DNA of 64,000 nt from Lentisphaerota bacterium (GCA_015061685.1 SUWD01000003.1:62001-126000), one strand, 5' to 3'. Positions 51,013-60,174 are shown, numbered from the stretch's first letter. Made by a program: numbers and translations. The notes: generated by a model from the sequence alone, not told the origin.

Positions 51013-52608
51013 TTATTTTACCTCAAATCCGGTTGCCAAGTCGATCAACTGCCGGAATAAATTCTCATCATAACGGTGGATCGTATGCAAAAAACTGATT
51101 ATCCGCCGCAACTGACGGGGATGTGCCAGAGAGATTTTCTCCTCTTTCCCGTCGGCATAGCGGATACAGAAAGCATCCTCATGGGGATAAGCAAGCAACC
51201 ACGGAACCGGTTTATCCGCCCCGATTTTGCCGAAGCAAGCCAATTCAAATTTCTCTCCGGGTGCGACTCTGACCAGTCTGCCTTTTTTCACCCGGAAAAC
51301 TCCGGCATCACTCCCGTCGGGAAACTGGATGTCAAAAAGAGCAAAATGCGTTTTGCATTTGCACTTTTTTTCAGTTGGGGGAAGAACCTCATCTTCCACG
51401 ACAGGAGCTTTCTCCTCACTTTCAGCGGCAGGTTTTCCGGCATCTTCCGTTGTTTCCGGAACTCCGGAAGATTTTTCTTCCTCTTTGTCAGCAGAAGCAT
51501 CATCTTTCTTTGCATCCTCTCCGGGGTCGGTCGAGAGAATTTCAAAGAGGTACATCCCCTCGTCCAGAGTTGAATCCAATGCTGTACGGTTGCTGTTAAA
51601 AACAGTCAGAAATCCCTCTTTCTCATGACTGATAACCCCGGCAGCTTCGCCGGTAGGCAGAGAATCGGGGATCTCCAAACCGAAAATTTTCATTTTGCCG
51701 CTTTCAGCTTCCGAAAAATTGCAAAAGAACAACACACTGGCTTTTTCCGGCATCTGATGGAAAAGAGAAGCTTTTTTTTCCGGACTCAACTGAAGTTTTC
51801 CGGCATTGCGAAAAACTTCCTCTGCTTTTTTGGAGTTGTAAACTGCTATTCTTTCACTGCCTTTGACAATAAACATGGTCGGCAGAGAAATGGTTCCCTT
51901 TTCAGCTTCAACAGCAGCATTGAAGATATTGACCGCCATATTGAAAAGTTTATTCCCGGGATCAGGGAGAGTCAGACGGAAAAACGGTTCTCCATCCTCC
52001 AGCATGAAAGATACGGTCCAGATGCCTTTGGCATTTTGGAGCAATTCCCGCATCGGGAAAGCGGCAGGGAACATATCTGCGATCTTTTCGCCGTAGCGTC
52101 CGCACTTTCCCAAAGCATCCAGCAGAGCTTCCGGACGGATATGAGCCTTTGCGGTAAAGACCTTGCCGCCGGGAAGATCATTGAAAAACTCTCCGCTTTT
52201 CAAATCATTGCTGACGAAAAATTCATTCAACAAACCGGGGGCTGATGAATCCAGTCCCAGAAATATCCGGGAATGAAATATTCCCTCATCCCCGGTAAGC
52301 GAAGTACTGCTGCCGATACCTGACGAATTTTCCAGACCGCTGACCTGCCACGCCATCTTGAATGCGGCAAGCCAGCTCAAAACAGTGCGGCGATGCTCCG
52401 CAGAGATCCCGTCTTTCCACACCGCTTTGGTAATATCAGCATCGAAACGGTCAAAAAACGCTTTGAATGCCGGGGCTTTGATGATCTGATACTCAATTCC
52501 GTCCGGATCAAGGAAATCACTGATGCGTCCGGATTTGACTTTATCCGATGCCGGGCAGAAAACTCCCGCAAACATCAGAATGATCGTCAAAAACAATGCC
52601 GGACGCAT
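51013..52608 (-). CDS. Exported protein of unknown function
   Basis: 531 residues. Signal peptide 1-20 (MRPALFLTIILMFAGVFCPA). The first about 370 residues look like a beta/alpha periplasmic domain (DFLDPDGIEYQIIKAPAFKA, FLGLDSSAPGLLNEFF, MFIVKGSERIAVYN), followed by an acidic low-complexity linker (about 370-420, Glu/Asp/Lys/Ala) and a C-terminal domain starting KKCKCKTHFALFDIQFP. No family was recognised; DUF3352-like periplasmic proteins have a comparable size and layout. It precedes the HTH-like gene by 15 bp. Confidence 0.6.
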   Translation of the reverse strand: MRPALFLTIILMFAGVFCPASDKVKSGRISDFLDPDGIEYQIIKAPAFKAFFDRFDADITKAVWKDGISAEHRRTVLSWLAAFKMAWQVSGLENSSGIGSSTSLTGDEGIFHSRIFLGLDSSAPGLLNEFFVSNDLKSGEFFNDLPGGKVFTAKAHIRPEALLDALGKCGRYGEKIADMFPAAFPMRELLQNAKGIWTVSFMLEDGEPFFRLTLPDPGNKLFNMAVNIFNAAVEAEKGTISLPTMFIVKGSERIAVYNSKKAEEVFRNAGKLQLSPEKKASLFHQMPEKASVLFFCNFSEAESGKMKIFGLEIPDSLPTGEAAGVISHEKEGFLTVFNSNRTALDSTLDEGMYLFEILSTDPGEDAKKDDASADKEEEKSSGVPETTEDAGKPAAESEEKAPVVEDEVLPPTEKKCKCKTHFALFDIQFPDGSDAGVFRVKKGRLVRVAPGEKFELACFGKIGADKPVPWLLAYPHEDAFCIRYADGKEEKISLAHPRQLRRIISFLHTIHRYDENLFRQLIDLATGFEVK

Positions 52609-52632
52609 AATTAACCTCTCAATAAGGCTGTT

Positions 52633-53637
52633 TCAGAGCAATTCAGCGATCTGCACCGCATTCAGAGCGGCACCTTTGAGCAGCTGGTCGCCGGAAACGA
52701 ACATCTCCAGACCGCGTTTGTCATTGCGGGAGATATCCTGACGGATACGTCCGGCAAGGACATCATATTTTTCCGTGGCATCGACCGGCATGGGATAGAG
52801 TTTGGCATCCGGATCATCAGCGACGGTAACACCGGGAGCGGCGGCGAGGATCGCCCGTGCTTCTTCCGGAGTGATCTCCTCCTCAAATTCCAGATTCAAG
52901 GATTCGGAGTGGGCACGCAGAGCGGGAATACGCACGCAGGTACAGCTCACCGGCAGATCGGGCAGATGGAGCATTTTGCGGGATTCGTTGAGCATTTTCA
53001 GCTCCTCTTTGGTGTAGCCGTTGTCGGTAAATGAGTCGATGTGCGGGATCAAATTGAATGCGATCCGGTGGGCGAAAGCTTTGGGTTCAATAGCTTCACC
53101 GTTGAGGATCTGCCGGGTCTGCTCGATCAATTCAGCCATGCCTTTGGCACCGGCACCGGAAGCAGCCTGATAGGTGGCGGCGACCAGACGGCGGAGTTTT
53201 TTCGCCCGGTGCAAAGGAGCAACGGCGACCAGCATGATAGCGGTGGTGCAGTTGGGGTTGGCGATAACACCTTTGTGCAGTTTGATATCTTCGGGGTTGA
53301 CTTCGGGGACGACCAGCGGCACATCCTCCTCCATGCGGAATGCACTGGAGTTATCGATCATCACGGCACCGGAATCGACCACATATTTGCGGTACTCCTT
53401 GGAGATGCTGCCTCCGGCACTGAAAAGAGCGATATCGACCCCCTTGAATGAATCGTAAGTCATCTCCTCAATGACGATTTTTTCGCCTTTGTATTCCAAA
53501 GTTTTACCGGCAGAACGTGCCGAAGCAAGCAATTTGAGATTTTTGACCGGGAAATTGCGTTTTTCCAGGGTTTTGATCATTTCGACGCCGACGGCACCGG
53601 TGGCACCGGCAACAGCAACATTGAATTCTTTTGCCAT
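52633..53637 (-). CDS. asd: Aspartate-semialdehyde dehydrogenase
   Basis: 334 residues. It reduces aspartyl phosphate with NADPH to the branch point of lysine/diaminopimelate, methionine and threonine synthesis. NADP-binding VAVAGATGAVGVEMIKTLE at the N-terminus, IDNSSAFRMEEDVPLVVPEVN, catalytic Cys in IANPNCTTAIMLVA, and AASGAGAKGM; the catalytic His lies in RVPALRAHSESL-like IRIPALRAHSESL. Full length for the bacterial type. MITE copy E lies about 120 bp upstream. Confidence 0.95.
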   Translation of the reverse strand: MAKEFNVAVAGATGAVGVEMIKTLEKRNFPVKNLKLLASARSAGKTLEYKGEKIVIEEMTYDSFKGVDIALFSAGGSISKEYRKYVVDSGAVMIDNSSAFRMEEDVPLVVPEVNPEDIKLHKGVIANPNCTTAIMLVAVAPLHRAKKLRRLVAATYQAASGAGAKGMAELIEQTRQILNGEAIEPKAFAHRIAFNLIPHIDSFTDNGYTKEELKMLNESRKMLHLPDLPVSCTCVRIPALRAHSESLNLEFEEEITPEEARAILAAAPGVTVADDPDAKLYPMPVDATEKYDVLAGRIRQDISRNDKRGLEMFVSGDQLLKGAALNAVQIAELL

Positions 53638-53756
53638 AGTTGTTTTTTCTCTCTTTTTTCAAGTTTTATCCGGATTATTCCGGCATTTAACCACATTCAG
53701 TCAATATAATATAGCGGAGAATTTGAAAAATTCAATGCGACGGATTATATTTTTAT

Positions 53757-54187
53757 GTTAATGTTTAAATTTTTGACAATGTAAAACCCAAGCAGGAGCT
53801 TATAAACAAACATTTCCATATAATGTATAGGACAAATCACACAAGTTGTGATTTGTCAACCCGGCAAACACGGGTTCGATCCCATCGGTGGATGCAGTGT
53901 GAGGCAAGGTCGCAGGCAAATCAAGGCGGATGAGCAGGAGTGTACCAAACGTACATGACTGAACATAAAATCAAAGACTGCCTTACTCGCAGTCATGAGT
54001 ACGGCATAAGCCGCACGGAATGGCGGAGAGCGAGGCCTCCGGAAAATCGACTGCAACCGCCGAGGGCGAAGCCCGAGCGGCGAGGCCGCTCTCCCGCGGC
54101 CGCAGGGAGATTTTTTGGAGAAGAAAGAGATTGCCCGCAATGCACCACCGCAGGAAAGATTTTTCACAAAAAAAATGAGACAATAAT
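53757..54187 (+). mobile_element. MITE copy E with an internal insertion (about 430 bp)
   Basis: The left end is worn (GTTAATGTTTAAATTTTTG with extra bases) and the right end (GATTTTTCACAAAAAAAATG, AGACAATAAT) is intact. The usual interior runs to about 53961 and resumes at about 54127 (GAGATTGCCCGCAATGCACC); between them lie about 165 bp of foreign GC-rich sequence. No target duplication is recognisable, so this is an older copy. It ends 28 bp upstream of ligA. Confidence 0.75.
53962..54126 (+). repeat. Insertion inside MITE E, containing a dispersed repeat
   Basis: GC-rich segment replacing the central hairpin arm. It contains two inverted stretches around GACTGC...GCAGTC and a block (54070-54123) nearly identical to 19600-19653. 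Its origin is unknown. Confidence 0.6.
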
Positions 54188-54215
54188 AAATTTTCTTTAT
54201 TTACCGGAGAATTCA

Positions 54216-56102
54216 ATGGATTTCATCAATTTCGATCTCTCGCAGATGGATGCCGCCGCCGTGAGTGAACTTCTGGCATATCATGATTCACGCTACTGGG
54301 ATCTCAATGACCCGCAAATCTCTGACGCCCGTTACGACGAGATCGTGGAAAGACTGCGTGAACTTGATCCGGACAATCCCCTTTTGCACAGGATCAACAC
54401 TCCGCAGGTCAGTTCCGACGGCAAGGTGCATCACCAAAAAGCGATGCTCTCGCTCGACAAAGCCTATTCGCTTGAAGCACTGATCTCATGGGCGGAAAAA
54501 TACGCCCGTACTCCGGATGAATTACTGCTTGTTGAACCCAAATACGATGGCATTTCCGCTAATTTCGATGGAAAAATCCTCTCTACAAGAGGTGACGGAG
54601 AAGTCGGCGAAGATATCTCCGGCAAAATCCCCCTCATCGAATTGGAAACTCCCGGATACACCGGTAAAATCGACCGTCCGGTAAGAGGAGAGATCGTCAT
54701 AAGGGATGATGACTTCAAAAATATCTATTCCCGCATCCGCAAAAAAGATGGCGGCACTTATAAAAATTCCCGCAATGCCGTTGCCGGGATCATGACGCTC
54801 AAAGATATTCTTCCCATGCAGATGCAGGGGGCGAAACTTACACTGGTGGATTATTCGCTCATCTCCCGCCCGGTACCGCTGAATGAATTGAGCAGACGCT
54901 GGGAGGAGCTGAAAACCGATTTTGCCAATCTTCCCTATCCGATGGACGGGATCGTCCTGAAATTTGCCGATGAATCATTCCGGGAATCTCTGGGAAATAC
55001 CGCCCATCATCCCAGAGGCGAAATCGCTTACAAATTCACCAATTTGAGTTGTCAGACCACTTTGCTCGGCGTGGAGTGGAGCTTCGGCAAAAACTGCCTC
55101 ACCCCGGTAGCCGAACTTGCCCCGGTGGAACTCTCCGGGATCACCATCAAACGTGCCACTTTGCACAATGTGCAGAATATCATCGACATGGATCTGCAGA
55201 TCGGAGACACCGTTACCGTGGAAAGAGCCGGAGATGTCATACCTTTCATTGCCGGATCGACTCCCGGACTGCTCCGCACCTCTCCGCTGATAACCAATTG
55301 CCCGGAGTGCAATACTGAATTGATCCGCAGAGGACCGGAACTTTGCTGTCCCAACAAAGATTGCCCCGGCTCCAGACTGCAGCTGCTCTGTGCCGCCATC
55401 CGCAATCTGGGTATTGAAAGGCTCGGAGAACCGACGGTGGCAAAGATCATGAAAAAATTCGGTGTGCTGCATTTGAGCGGTCTGTTTGATCTCACGGTCA
55501 ATGACTTCCTGCAGCTGGAAGGATTCGCCGGAAAAAGTGCGGAGAATCTTTTTAAGGAGATCCGGAAAGCAAAACAGGTGGATGATTTCCAGCTGCTTTC
55601 CGCTTTGAATATCCCCGGAGTTGGAGCCAATATCGCCAAACTGATTCTGGAAAAGATCCCGCTTGACCGCCTGCGCAGTGCCTCGGAAACAGCTTTGGCA
55701 GAGATCCCCGGCATCGGCCCGGAACGGGCAAAAGCGGTGGTTTCGGTACTTGCTGAACGCAGTGATGAATTGGATGAATTGCTCTCCGCTCTTACCATCC
55801 GCTCCAGAGAAGCACAAACTGACCTGCCGGGGATATGTTTCACCGGGAAAATGCCGGAAAAACGCTCTTTTTATGAGAAACTTGCCAAAGAACACGGCTA
55901 TACTCCGGTTGATTCAGTGACGGCAAAGACCGCTTTGCTGGTTGCCGCTGATGTCAATGAACAGAGTTCAAAATTGAAAAATGCCCGTAAGCTGGGGGTG
56001 AAGATCATTTCACTGGATGAATTTTCAGCAATGATTTCCGGACAAAATTCCCCGGAGCAAAACAGCAATCAGGAATTTTCCGACCTGCCGCTTTTCTCAT
56101 AA
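54216..56102 (+). CDS. ligA: NAD-dependent DNA ligase
   Basis: 628 residues from the ATG at 54216 (CCGGAGA seven bases upstream); the frame continues upstream through MITE E, which is not coding. It seals nicks in DNA using NAD+. Seen: N-terminal Ia domain (YHDSRYWDLNDPQISDARYDE), adenylation motif VEPKYDGISANF with the catalytic Lys, motifs TRGDGEVGED and KFADESF, OB fold, zinc finger CPECNTEL...CCPNKDCPG, helix-hairpin-helix region and C-terminal BRCT domain (GICFTGKMPEKRSF). Slightly short compared with about 670 residues. Confidence 0.96.
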   Translation: MDFINFDLSQMDAAAVSELLAYHDSRYWDLNDPQISDARYDEIVERLRELDPDNPLLHRINTPQVSSDGKVHHQKAMLSLDKAYSLEALISWAEKYARTPDELLLVEPKYDGISANFDGKILSTRGDGEVGEDISGKIPLIELETPGYTGKIDRPVRGEIVIRDDDFKNIYSRIRKKDGGTYKNSRNAVAGIMTLKDILPMQMQGAKLTLVDYSLISRPVPLNELSRRWEELKTDFANLPYPMDGIVLKFADESFRESLGNTAHHPRGEIAYKFTNLSCQTTLLGVEWSFGKNCLTPVAELAPVELSGITIKRATLHNVQNIIDMDLQIGDTVTVERAGDVIPFIAGSTPGLLRTSPLITNCPECNTELIRRGPELCCPNKDCPGSRLQLLCAAIRNLGIERLGEPTVAKIMKKFGVLHLSGLFDLTVNDFLQLEGFAGKSAENLFKEIRKAKQVDDFQLLSALNIPGVGANIAKLILEKIPLDRLRSASETALAEIPGIGPERAKAVVSVLAERSDELDELLSALTIRSREAQTDLPGICFTGKMPEKRSFYEKLAKEHGYTPVDSVTAKTALLVAADVNEQSSKLKNARKLGVKIISLDEFSAMISGQNSPEQNSNQEFSDLPLFS

Positions 56103-56121
56103 ATATTTAATAAAAATACAC

Positions 56122-56150
56122 TTGACAAACTTGCAAAATAATGATAGATT
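56122..56150 (+). promoter_or_regulatory. Sigma-70-like promoter of the zinc-ribbon gene
   Basis: TTGACA (56122-56127), 17-bp spacer, TAGATT (56145-56150), 40 bases upstream of the ATG at 56190. Confidence 0.55.
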
Positions 56151-56189
56151 ATCCGATGCAACTTATTTTTTACCCAAAAGGAGAATATC

Positions 56190-57635
56190 ATGTCTGCCCA
56201 AAATATAAATTGTCCTCTCTGCAACGGCTTACTGCAGATCCCGGAACAATCTGTCAGCGGAGAAATGACCGTAAATTGTCCTCTCTGCAACGGACAATTC
56301 ACTTTGCAGATCGAAATTGAACCGGTTCCGCAATCGCCTGCACCTCAATATACGCCGGTTCCGCCTGCCGGCAAGACAAATACCGGAAAGAAAAAAATTC
56401 TGATCCTGACCATTGCCGCCGCAGCAGTGGTGATCGCCGCAGCAGTGATATTGACCGCAGTACTCACTTCCGGTGATACCCGGACCTCTGTTCCGGCAGA
56501 AAAAGCAAAGACATCTTCAACCGCCGCCACCGCCCCGGCAGAAAAAAGCACTGCGAAAGAGACCGTTACGGAAGTTCCTGAAAAAACTCTCCCCCAAAAA
56601 GCCATCGAAACAGCGGAAAAAACAATCATCCTGCAACAGCAGCAGCAATTTTCCCAATTGCTTGCAGCACCGGACACAACTATTGAAGAAATCACTGAAT
56701 TTCTCATGACTGCCACTGATTCGCAAGTTTTTGAAACAGCATTTCTGAAAACATTTGATCAGCAATTCCAGAAAGCCGATAACAACGGCAAATATGAATT
56801 ACTGCAAATCGCCGGTAAGCTGAATTGGCAATCCATCACCCGGCGCAGAGAGCAATTCTGTGAAGCAAATGAACAACTCCTCCATAACGCCGTGCAGACA
56901 ATGGATGCCGAAACTATCAAAAATATACTCCCATTGGCGAAAAAACTCAATATCAACCCGGAGCTGGTCAAAAGAGCAGAGATCATTCCTGAAGCAATCA
57001 CCGTGATCAAACGCGGAGACATGAAAGAATTGAAGTCTTTCATCGACAACTGTTCCGACTCAAAAATCAAAACACAGTTGAAAAACAAGTTTGATCTGGA
57101 AGTCCACGGAAAAATAAATGCGCTGCACATGCAGGCGATCCGTTCATTCCAGCAGGGGGATTTGACCGGAGCTAAAAAAATCCTTGCCGAAATGAAATCC
57201 ATTGCCCCGGATCATGAGAAAGTTGTCAAATTCAGTTCCATGCTTGACACAGCCGAAAAATCTCCAGTCCAACCGCCGCACAATTCCGGAAACCGCCAGC
57301 GGCACAATTCCGGAAACCGCCGCCGGCCGCCCATCCAGTTTCAGCTGGTAAGTGCCTGCCTGAGAGGCATGAGAAGCGAAGTTATCAGTCTGATGGATCA
57401 GGGAGTGGATCTCCATGGCACTTTAACCTCCTCCGACTCAAATGGACAGAAAACAAAAAGCACTATTTTCATGCATCTGCTCAAAAGAGTAAAACCCATG
57501 CCTGCCCAATCCCCCAGAGGTGCAGCTGCAAGAAGCTGCCTTATCGCAATTCTGGAAAAGGGATTCGTTCCCAATGAGGAAGAAAAAGAATTCATCCGGC
57601 AGAATCTCCCGGAACTGGCGGAATTTATCCGTTGA
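56190..57635 (+). CDS. Zinc-ribbon single-pass membrane protein of unknown function
   Basis: 481 residues. Residues 8-38 hold an MJ0042-like zinc ribbon built from two almost identical NCPLCNG units. A Pro-rich stretch and one transmembrane helix follow (about 68-95, ILILTIAAAAVVIAAAVILTAV), then an Ala/Lys/Glu/Thr linker, a helical repeat region (about 150-360) of TPR-like appearance, a RQRHNSGNRRRPP motif with NSGN repeats, and a C-terminal ankyrin-like segment (VSACLRGMRSEVISLMDQGV). Function not known. The lipoprotein gene at 57645 follows by 9 bp. Confidence 0.7.
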   Translation: MSAQNINCPLCNGLLQIPEQSVSGEMTVNCPLCNGQFTLQIEIEPVPQSPAPQYTPVPPAGKTNTGKKKILILTIAAAAVVIAAAVILTAVLTSGDTRTSVPAEKAKTSSTAATAPAEKSTAKETVTEVPEKTLPQKAIETAEKTIILQQQQQFSQLLAAPDTTIEEITEFLMTATDSQVFETAFLKTFDQQFQKADNNGKYELLQIAGKLNWQSITRRREQFCEANEQLLHNAVQTMDAETIKNILPLAKKLNINPELVKRAEIIPEAITVIKRGDMKELKSFIDNCSDSKIKTQLKNKFDLEVHGKINALHMQAIRSFQQGDLTGAKKILAEMKSIAPDHEKVVKFSSMLDTAEKSPVQPPHNSGNRQRHNSGNRRRPPIQFQLVSACLRGMRSEVISLMDQGVDLHGTLTSSDSNGQKTKSTIFMHLLKRVKPMPAQSPRGAAARSCLIAILEKGFVPNEEEKEFIRQNLPELAEFIR

Positions 57636-57644
57636 GGACAACAA

Positions 57645-57869
57645 ATGGTAAAGTATATTACCGTACTTTTTACATCAGTGCTTCTTTCCGGGTGTTTCTC
57701 TACTCTTTACACCGAAAATCCGGCAACCGGAAAAACTGTAAAAACAGTGTACTGGGGCAGCGAACACGGCGACCGGAAAATACTTTATCAAACTCAATTA
57801 CCGGAAAGCCGGGACAGCTCACATCGCCCCAAACCTCCTCAACAGGAATATCAATATCCTGTCAGATAA
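57645..57869 (+). CDS. Small lipoprotein
   Basis: 74 residues. MVKYITVLFTSVLLSGCFST: a signal peptide ending in the lipobox LLSGC, then a hydrophilic tail (about 55 residues) rich in Pro/Gln/Arg with no recognised domain. GAGGACA lies upstream of the ATG and the preceding gene stops 9 bp before it, so it is probably co-expressed with the zinc-ribbon membrane protein. The role is unknown. Confidence 0.78.
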   Translation: MVKYITVLFTSVLLSGCFSTLYTENPATGKTVKTVYWGSEHGDRKILYQTQLPESRDSSHRPKPPQQEYQYPVR

Positions 57870-57891
57870 TCCGCTTCCCTGAAAAACAGTA

Positions 57892-57933
57892 ACGGCTCCG
57901 GAACAGCAGAACGCATTCCGGAACCGTTTTTAT
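57892..57933 (+). terminator. Intrinsic terminator
   Basis: CGGCTCCGGAA pairs with TTCCGGAACCG (one mismatch) around a 12-base loop and is followed by TTTTTAT, after the small lipoprotein gene. Confidence 0.85.
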
Positions 57934-57946
57934 TCTCTCAAAAACA

Positions 57947-58168
57947 GATAATGTCCCAAATTTTGTAAAACCCGTAACAGAAGCTTATAAACAAACATTT
58001 TTGTTAACGTATAAAACATGTCACATAAGTTGTGATTTGTCAAACCGGCAAGCACGGGTTCGATCCAACCGGCTTGTCAGGGCGTAGCTTTATGCGGATA
58101 CTGATGGATGCAGTGTGAGGCAATGCACCACCGCAGGAAAGATTTTTCACAAAAAATGAGACAATAAC
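57947..58168 (+). mobile_element. MITE copy F (222 bp, shortened interior)
   Basis: Left GATAATGTCCC, right ...GAGACAATAAC; a near-perfect 8-bp duplication caaaaaca / ccaaaaca. About 60 bp of the central hairpin are replaced by GGCTTGTCAGGGCGTAGC and following bases. It lies 17 bp from the mrp stop. MITE G in the opposite orientation lies on the other side of mrp. Confidence 0.87.
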
Positions 58169-58184
58169 CCAAAACAGAGTTTTT

Positions 58185-58988
58185 TCAGAATTTGATCAGC
58201 GAGGGGAATTCCTCGATTTTCGCCGGCAGAGTACCGGAATCGCAAGCTTCCATAAACTGCGGATTCAGAGGCAGCTGGGCGATCAGCGGCAGATTGTAGG
58301 ATGCCGCAAGCTGTTTGCCGCCGTCAGAGGAAAAGAGCTGGTGAGCTTTACCGCAATCCGGACAGATGAAACAACTCATATTCTCCACGATACCCAAAAC
58401 TTTGAGTTCCAGTTTATTGCAGAAGTCCAGACATTTGCGGCAGTCGGCAAGTGAAACCTCCTGCGGCGTAGTCACCACGATCGCATTTTTCTCGCCCGGA
58501 ATAAGCTGACAGGCAGAGAGGATCTCGTCCCCGGTTCCCGGCGGGAAGTCCAGCACCAAGTCATCCAATTCGCCCCAGCAGGTATCTTCCAGAAGCTGTT
58601 TGATCACACCCATTTTAGCCGGGCCGCGCCAGACGATCGCCTGATCTGGATCATCAATAAGCAGACCGACAGAGAGAAACTTCAAATTGCCCATCGGCAG
58701 CGGAATGATCCCCTCTTCCTCGGAGTAATCAAGTTTTTTGTGGGTAACACCCAGAATTGTGGGCAGACTCGGTCCGTGAAAGTCGCAATCCAGCAAGCCG
58801 ACTTTCCGTCCGGAAGCTGCCAGCTGCAGAGCAATAGAGGCGGCGACAGAACTTTTACCGACTCCGCCTTTGCCGGAGAGAACGAATATTTTACGGGAGA
58901 TCAAACCCATTTTTTTTGCCATTTTGTCTTCGCCGCAGGAGCCGCAAGATGAGCAGCTGCTGCAGGAACCGGTGCATCCTTCAGCCAT
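58185..58988 (-). CDS. mrp: Mrp/NBP35-family ATP-binding iron-sulfur carrier
   Basis: 267 residues. A Cys-rich N-terminus (MAEGCTGSCSSCSSCGSCGE) is followed by a deviant Walker A motif GKGGVGKSS, LLDCDFHGPSLPT (switch I), the VLDFPPGTGDE switch II, and a CXXC pair in FICPDCGK that binds a bridging 4Fe-4S cluster. The protein assembles and hands over Fe-S clusters, needed for enzymes such as NrdG and TtcA in this organism. It is a single gene flanked on both sides by MITEs (F and G) in opposite orientation, so its promoter must lie in or beyond MITE G. Confidence 0.93.
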   Translation of the reverse strand: MAEGCTGSCSSCSSCGSCGEDKMAKKMGLISRKIFVLSGKGGVGKSSVAASIALQLAASGRKVGLLDCDFHGPSLPTILGVTHKKLDYSEEEGIIPLPMGNLKFLSVGLLIDDPDQAIVWRGPAKMGVIKQLLEDTCWGELDDLVLDFPPGTGDEILSACQLIPGEKNAIVVTTPQEVSLADCRKCLDFCNKLELKVLGIVENMSCFICPDCGKAHQLFSSDGGKQLAASYNLPLIAQLPLNPQFMEACDSGTLPAKIEEFPSLIKF

Positions 58989-59008
58989 TTTTCAATCCTT
59001 TTTTATTT

Positions 59009-59290
59009 GTTATTGTCTCATTTTTTGTGAAAAATCTTTCCTGCGGCGGTGCATTGCGGGCAATCTCTTGGCAAATCTGCGGACGTTTTCGCAGTCATGT
59101 ACGTTTAGTACACTTCTGCTCATCCGCCTTGAAATGCCTGCGACCTTGCCTCACACTGCATCCACCGGTTGGATCGAACCCGTGCTTGCCGGATTGACAA
59201 ATCACAACTTATGTGATATGTTTCACTCGTTAACAAAAATGTTTGTTTATAAGCTCCTGTTACGGGTTTCACAAAATTTGGGACGTTATC
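59009..59290 (-). mobile_element. MITE copy G (282 bp, full-length type)
   Basis: Left GTTATTGTCTC, right GGGACGTTATC; an exact 8-bp duplication ttttattt (59001-59008 and 59291-59298). It is a near-identical inverted copy of A and D, with a complete interior hairpin. It lies 20 bp upstream of the mrp start codon and 41 bp after the methyltransferase stop (minus strand). Confidence 0.92.
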
Positions 59291-59331
59291 TTTTATTTAA
59301 TTCAATTACCGGAATCAAAAAATTCCGGAGT

Positions 59332-60165
59332 TTACTTTATAAAGCATCTCAACCCGATACCAGACGGCAGTTTACGCCCGGTACTTTCAGGGATATACAT
59401 CTCATCAGCATCAATTTCAGCATCATTCCCGGCAACTTCCCGAACCATGCGTTCAAGCACCAGAAGCGAAAATCCCGGCGAATGACAACTCAAAACGATA
59501 ATAAACGGTTTATCCGGTTTCCGCAAAGCGAGACAATTTCTCAAAAGCTGCGGCAAATCACTCTCGATTTTCCACAACTGCCCCGATGATCCCCTGCCGA
59601 ATGTCGGCGGATCAAGAGCGATCAAATCATATTTGTTGCCCCGCCGCAACTCCCGGTTGACGAATTTATTCACATCATCAGCGATCCAGCGGATATTATT
59701 GGGGATATCCGGGTTGAGAGCGAGATTCTCTTTTCCCCAGTCGATCATACCTTTGGCGGCATCCAGATGGCAGACTTTCGCTCCGCCTGCCGCCATGGAG
59801 AGAGACCCCAATCCGGAATAAGCAAAGAGATTGAGCGTATCCATATTGCGGCAATTTTCCCGGAAAAACTGCCAGTTGCGGAATTGTTCAGCAAAAAATC
59901 CCAGATGCCCGAAACTGGTCGGTTTGATCTGCATGGTAACTCCGCCCCAGTCGGCACTCCAGACATCCGGAATTCGATTCCGGTTTTTCCAGCTGCCGTG
60001 TCCGGAACTGTCCCGGATAAATTCCGCATCGGCACTGCGCCACTCTTTTTCCGGGAGGGTCGGTTTCCAGAAGGCATTGAGAGCCGGACGGATCAGCCGG
60101 TAAGGGCCGACCTGCTCAAGTTTTTTCAAATTGCCGCTGTCCAGAAGTTGATAATTCTTTTCCAT
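59332..60165 (-). CDS. Class I SAM-dependent 23S rRNA methyltransferase-like (RlmI/RlmL-type)
   Basis: 277 residues. SAM-binding region DTLNLFAYSGLGSLSMAAGGAKVCHLDAAKGMIDWGKENLALN (motifs I-II), IRWIADDVNKF and YDLIALDPPTFGRG (motif IV, DPP-F). This organisation matches RlmI-like enzymes that methylate C5 of cytosine in 23S rRNA and other RlmK/L type proteins. No PUA domain is visible. It starts 9 bp after the nagA stop codon, suggesting coupling. It is downstream in the same direction as nagA. Confidence 0.87.
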   Translation of the reverse strand: MEKNYQLLDSGNLKKLEQVGPYRLIRPALNAFWKPTLPEKEWRSADAEFIRDSSGHGSWKNRNRIPDVWSADWGGVTMQIKPTSFGHLGFFAEQFRNWQFFRENCRNMDTLNLFAYSGLGSLSMAAGGAKVCHLDAAKGMIDWGKENLALNPDIPNNIRWIADDVNKFVNRELRRGNKYDLIALDPPTFGRGSSGQLWKIESDLPQLLRNCLALRKPDKPFIIVLSCHSPGFSLLVLERMVREVAGNDAEIDADEMYIPESTGRKLPSGIGLRCFIK

Positions 60166-60174
60166 AATTTCGTG

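Noticed and set aside
53940..54215. 92-residue N-terminal extension of ligA
   Set aside because: The extension is read entirely from MITE E and its insert; a good ribosome-binding site and the family start lie at 54216.
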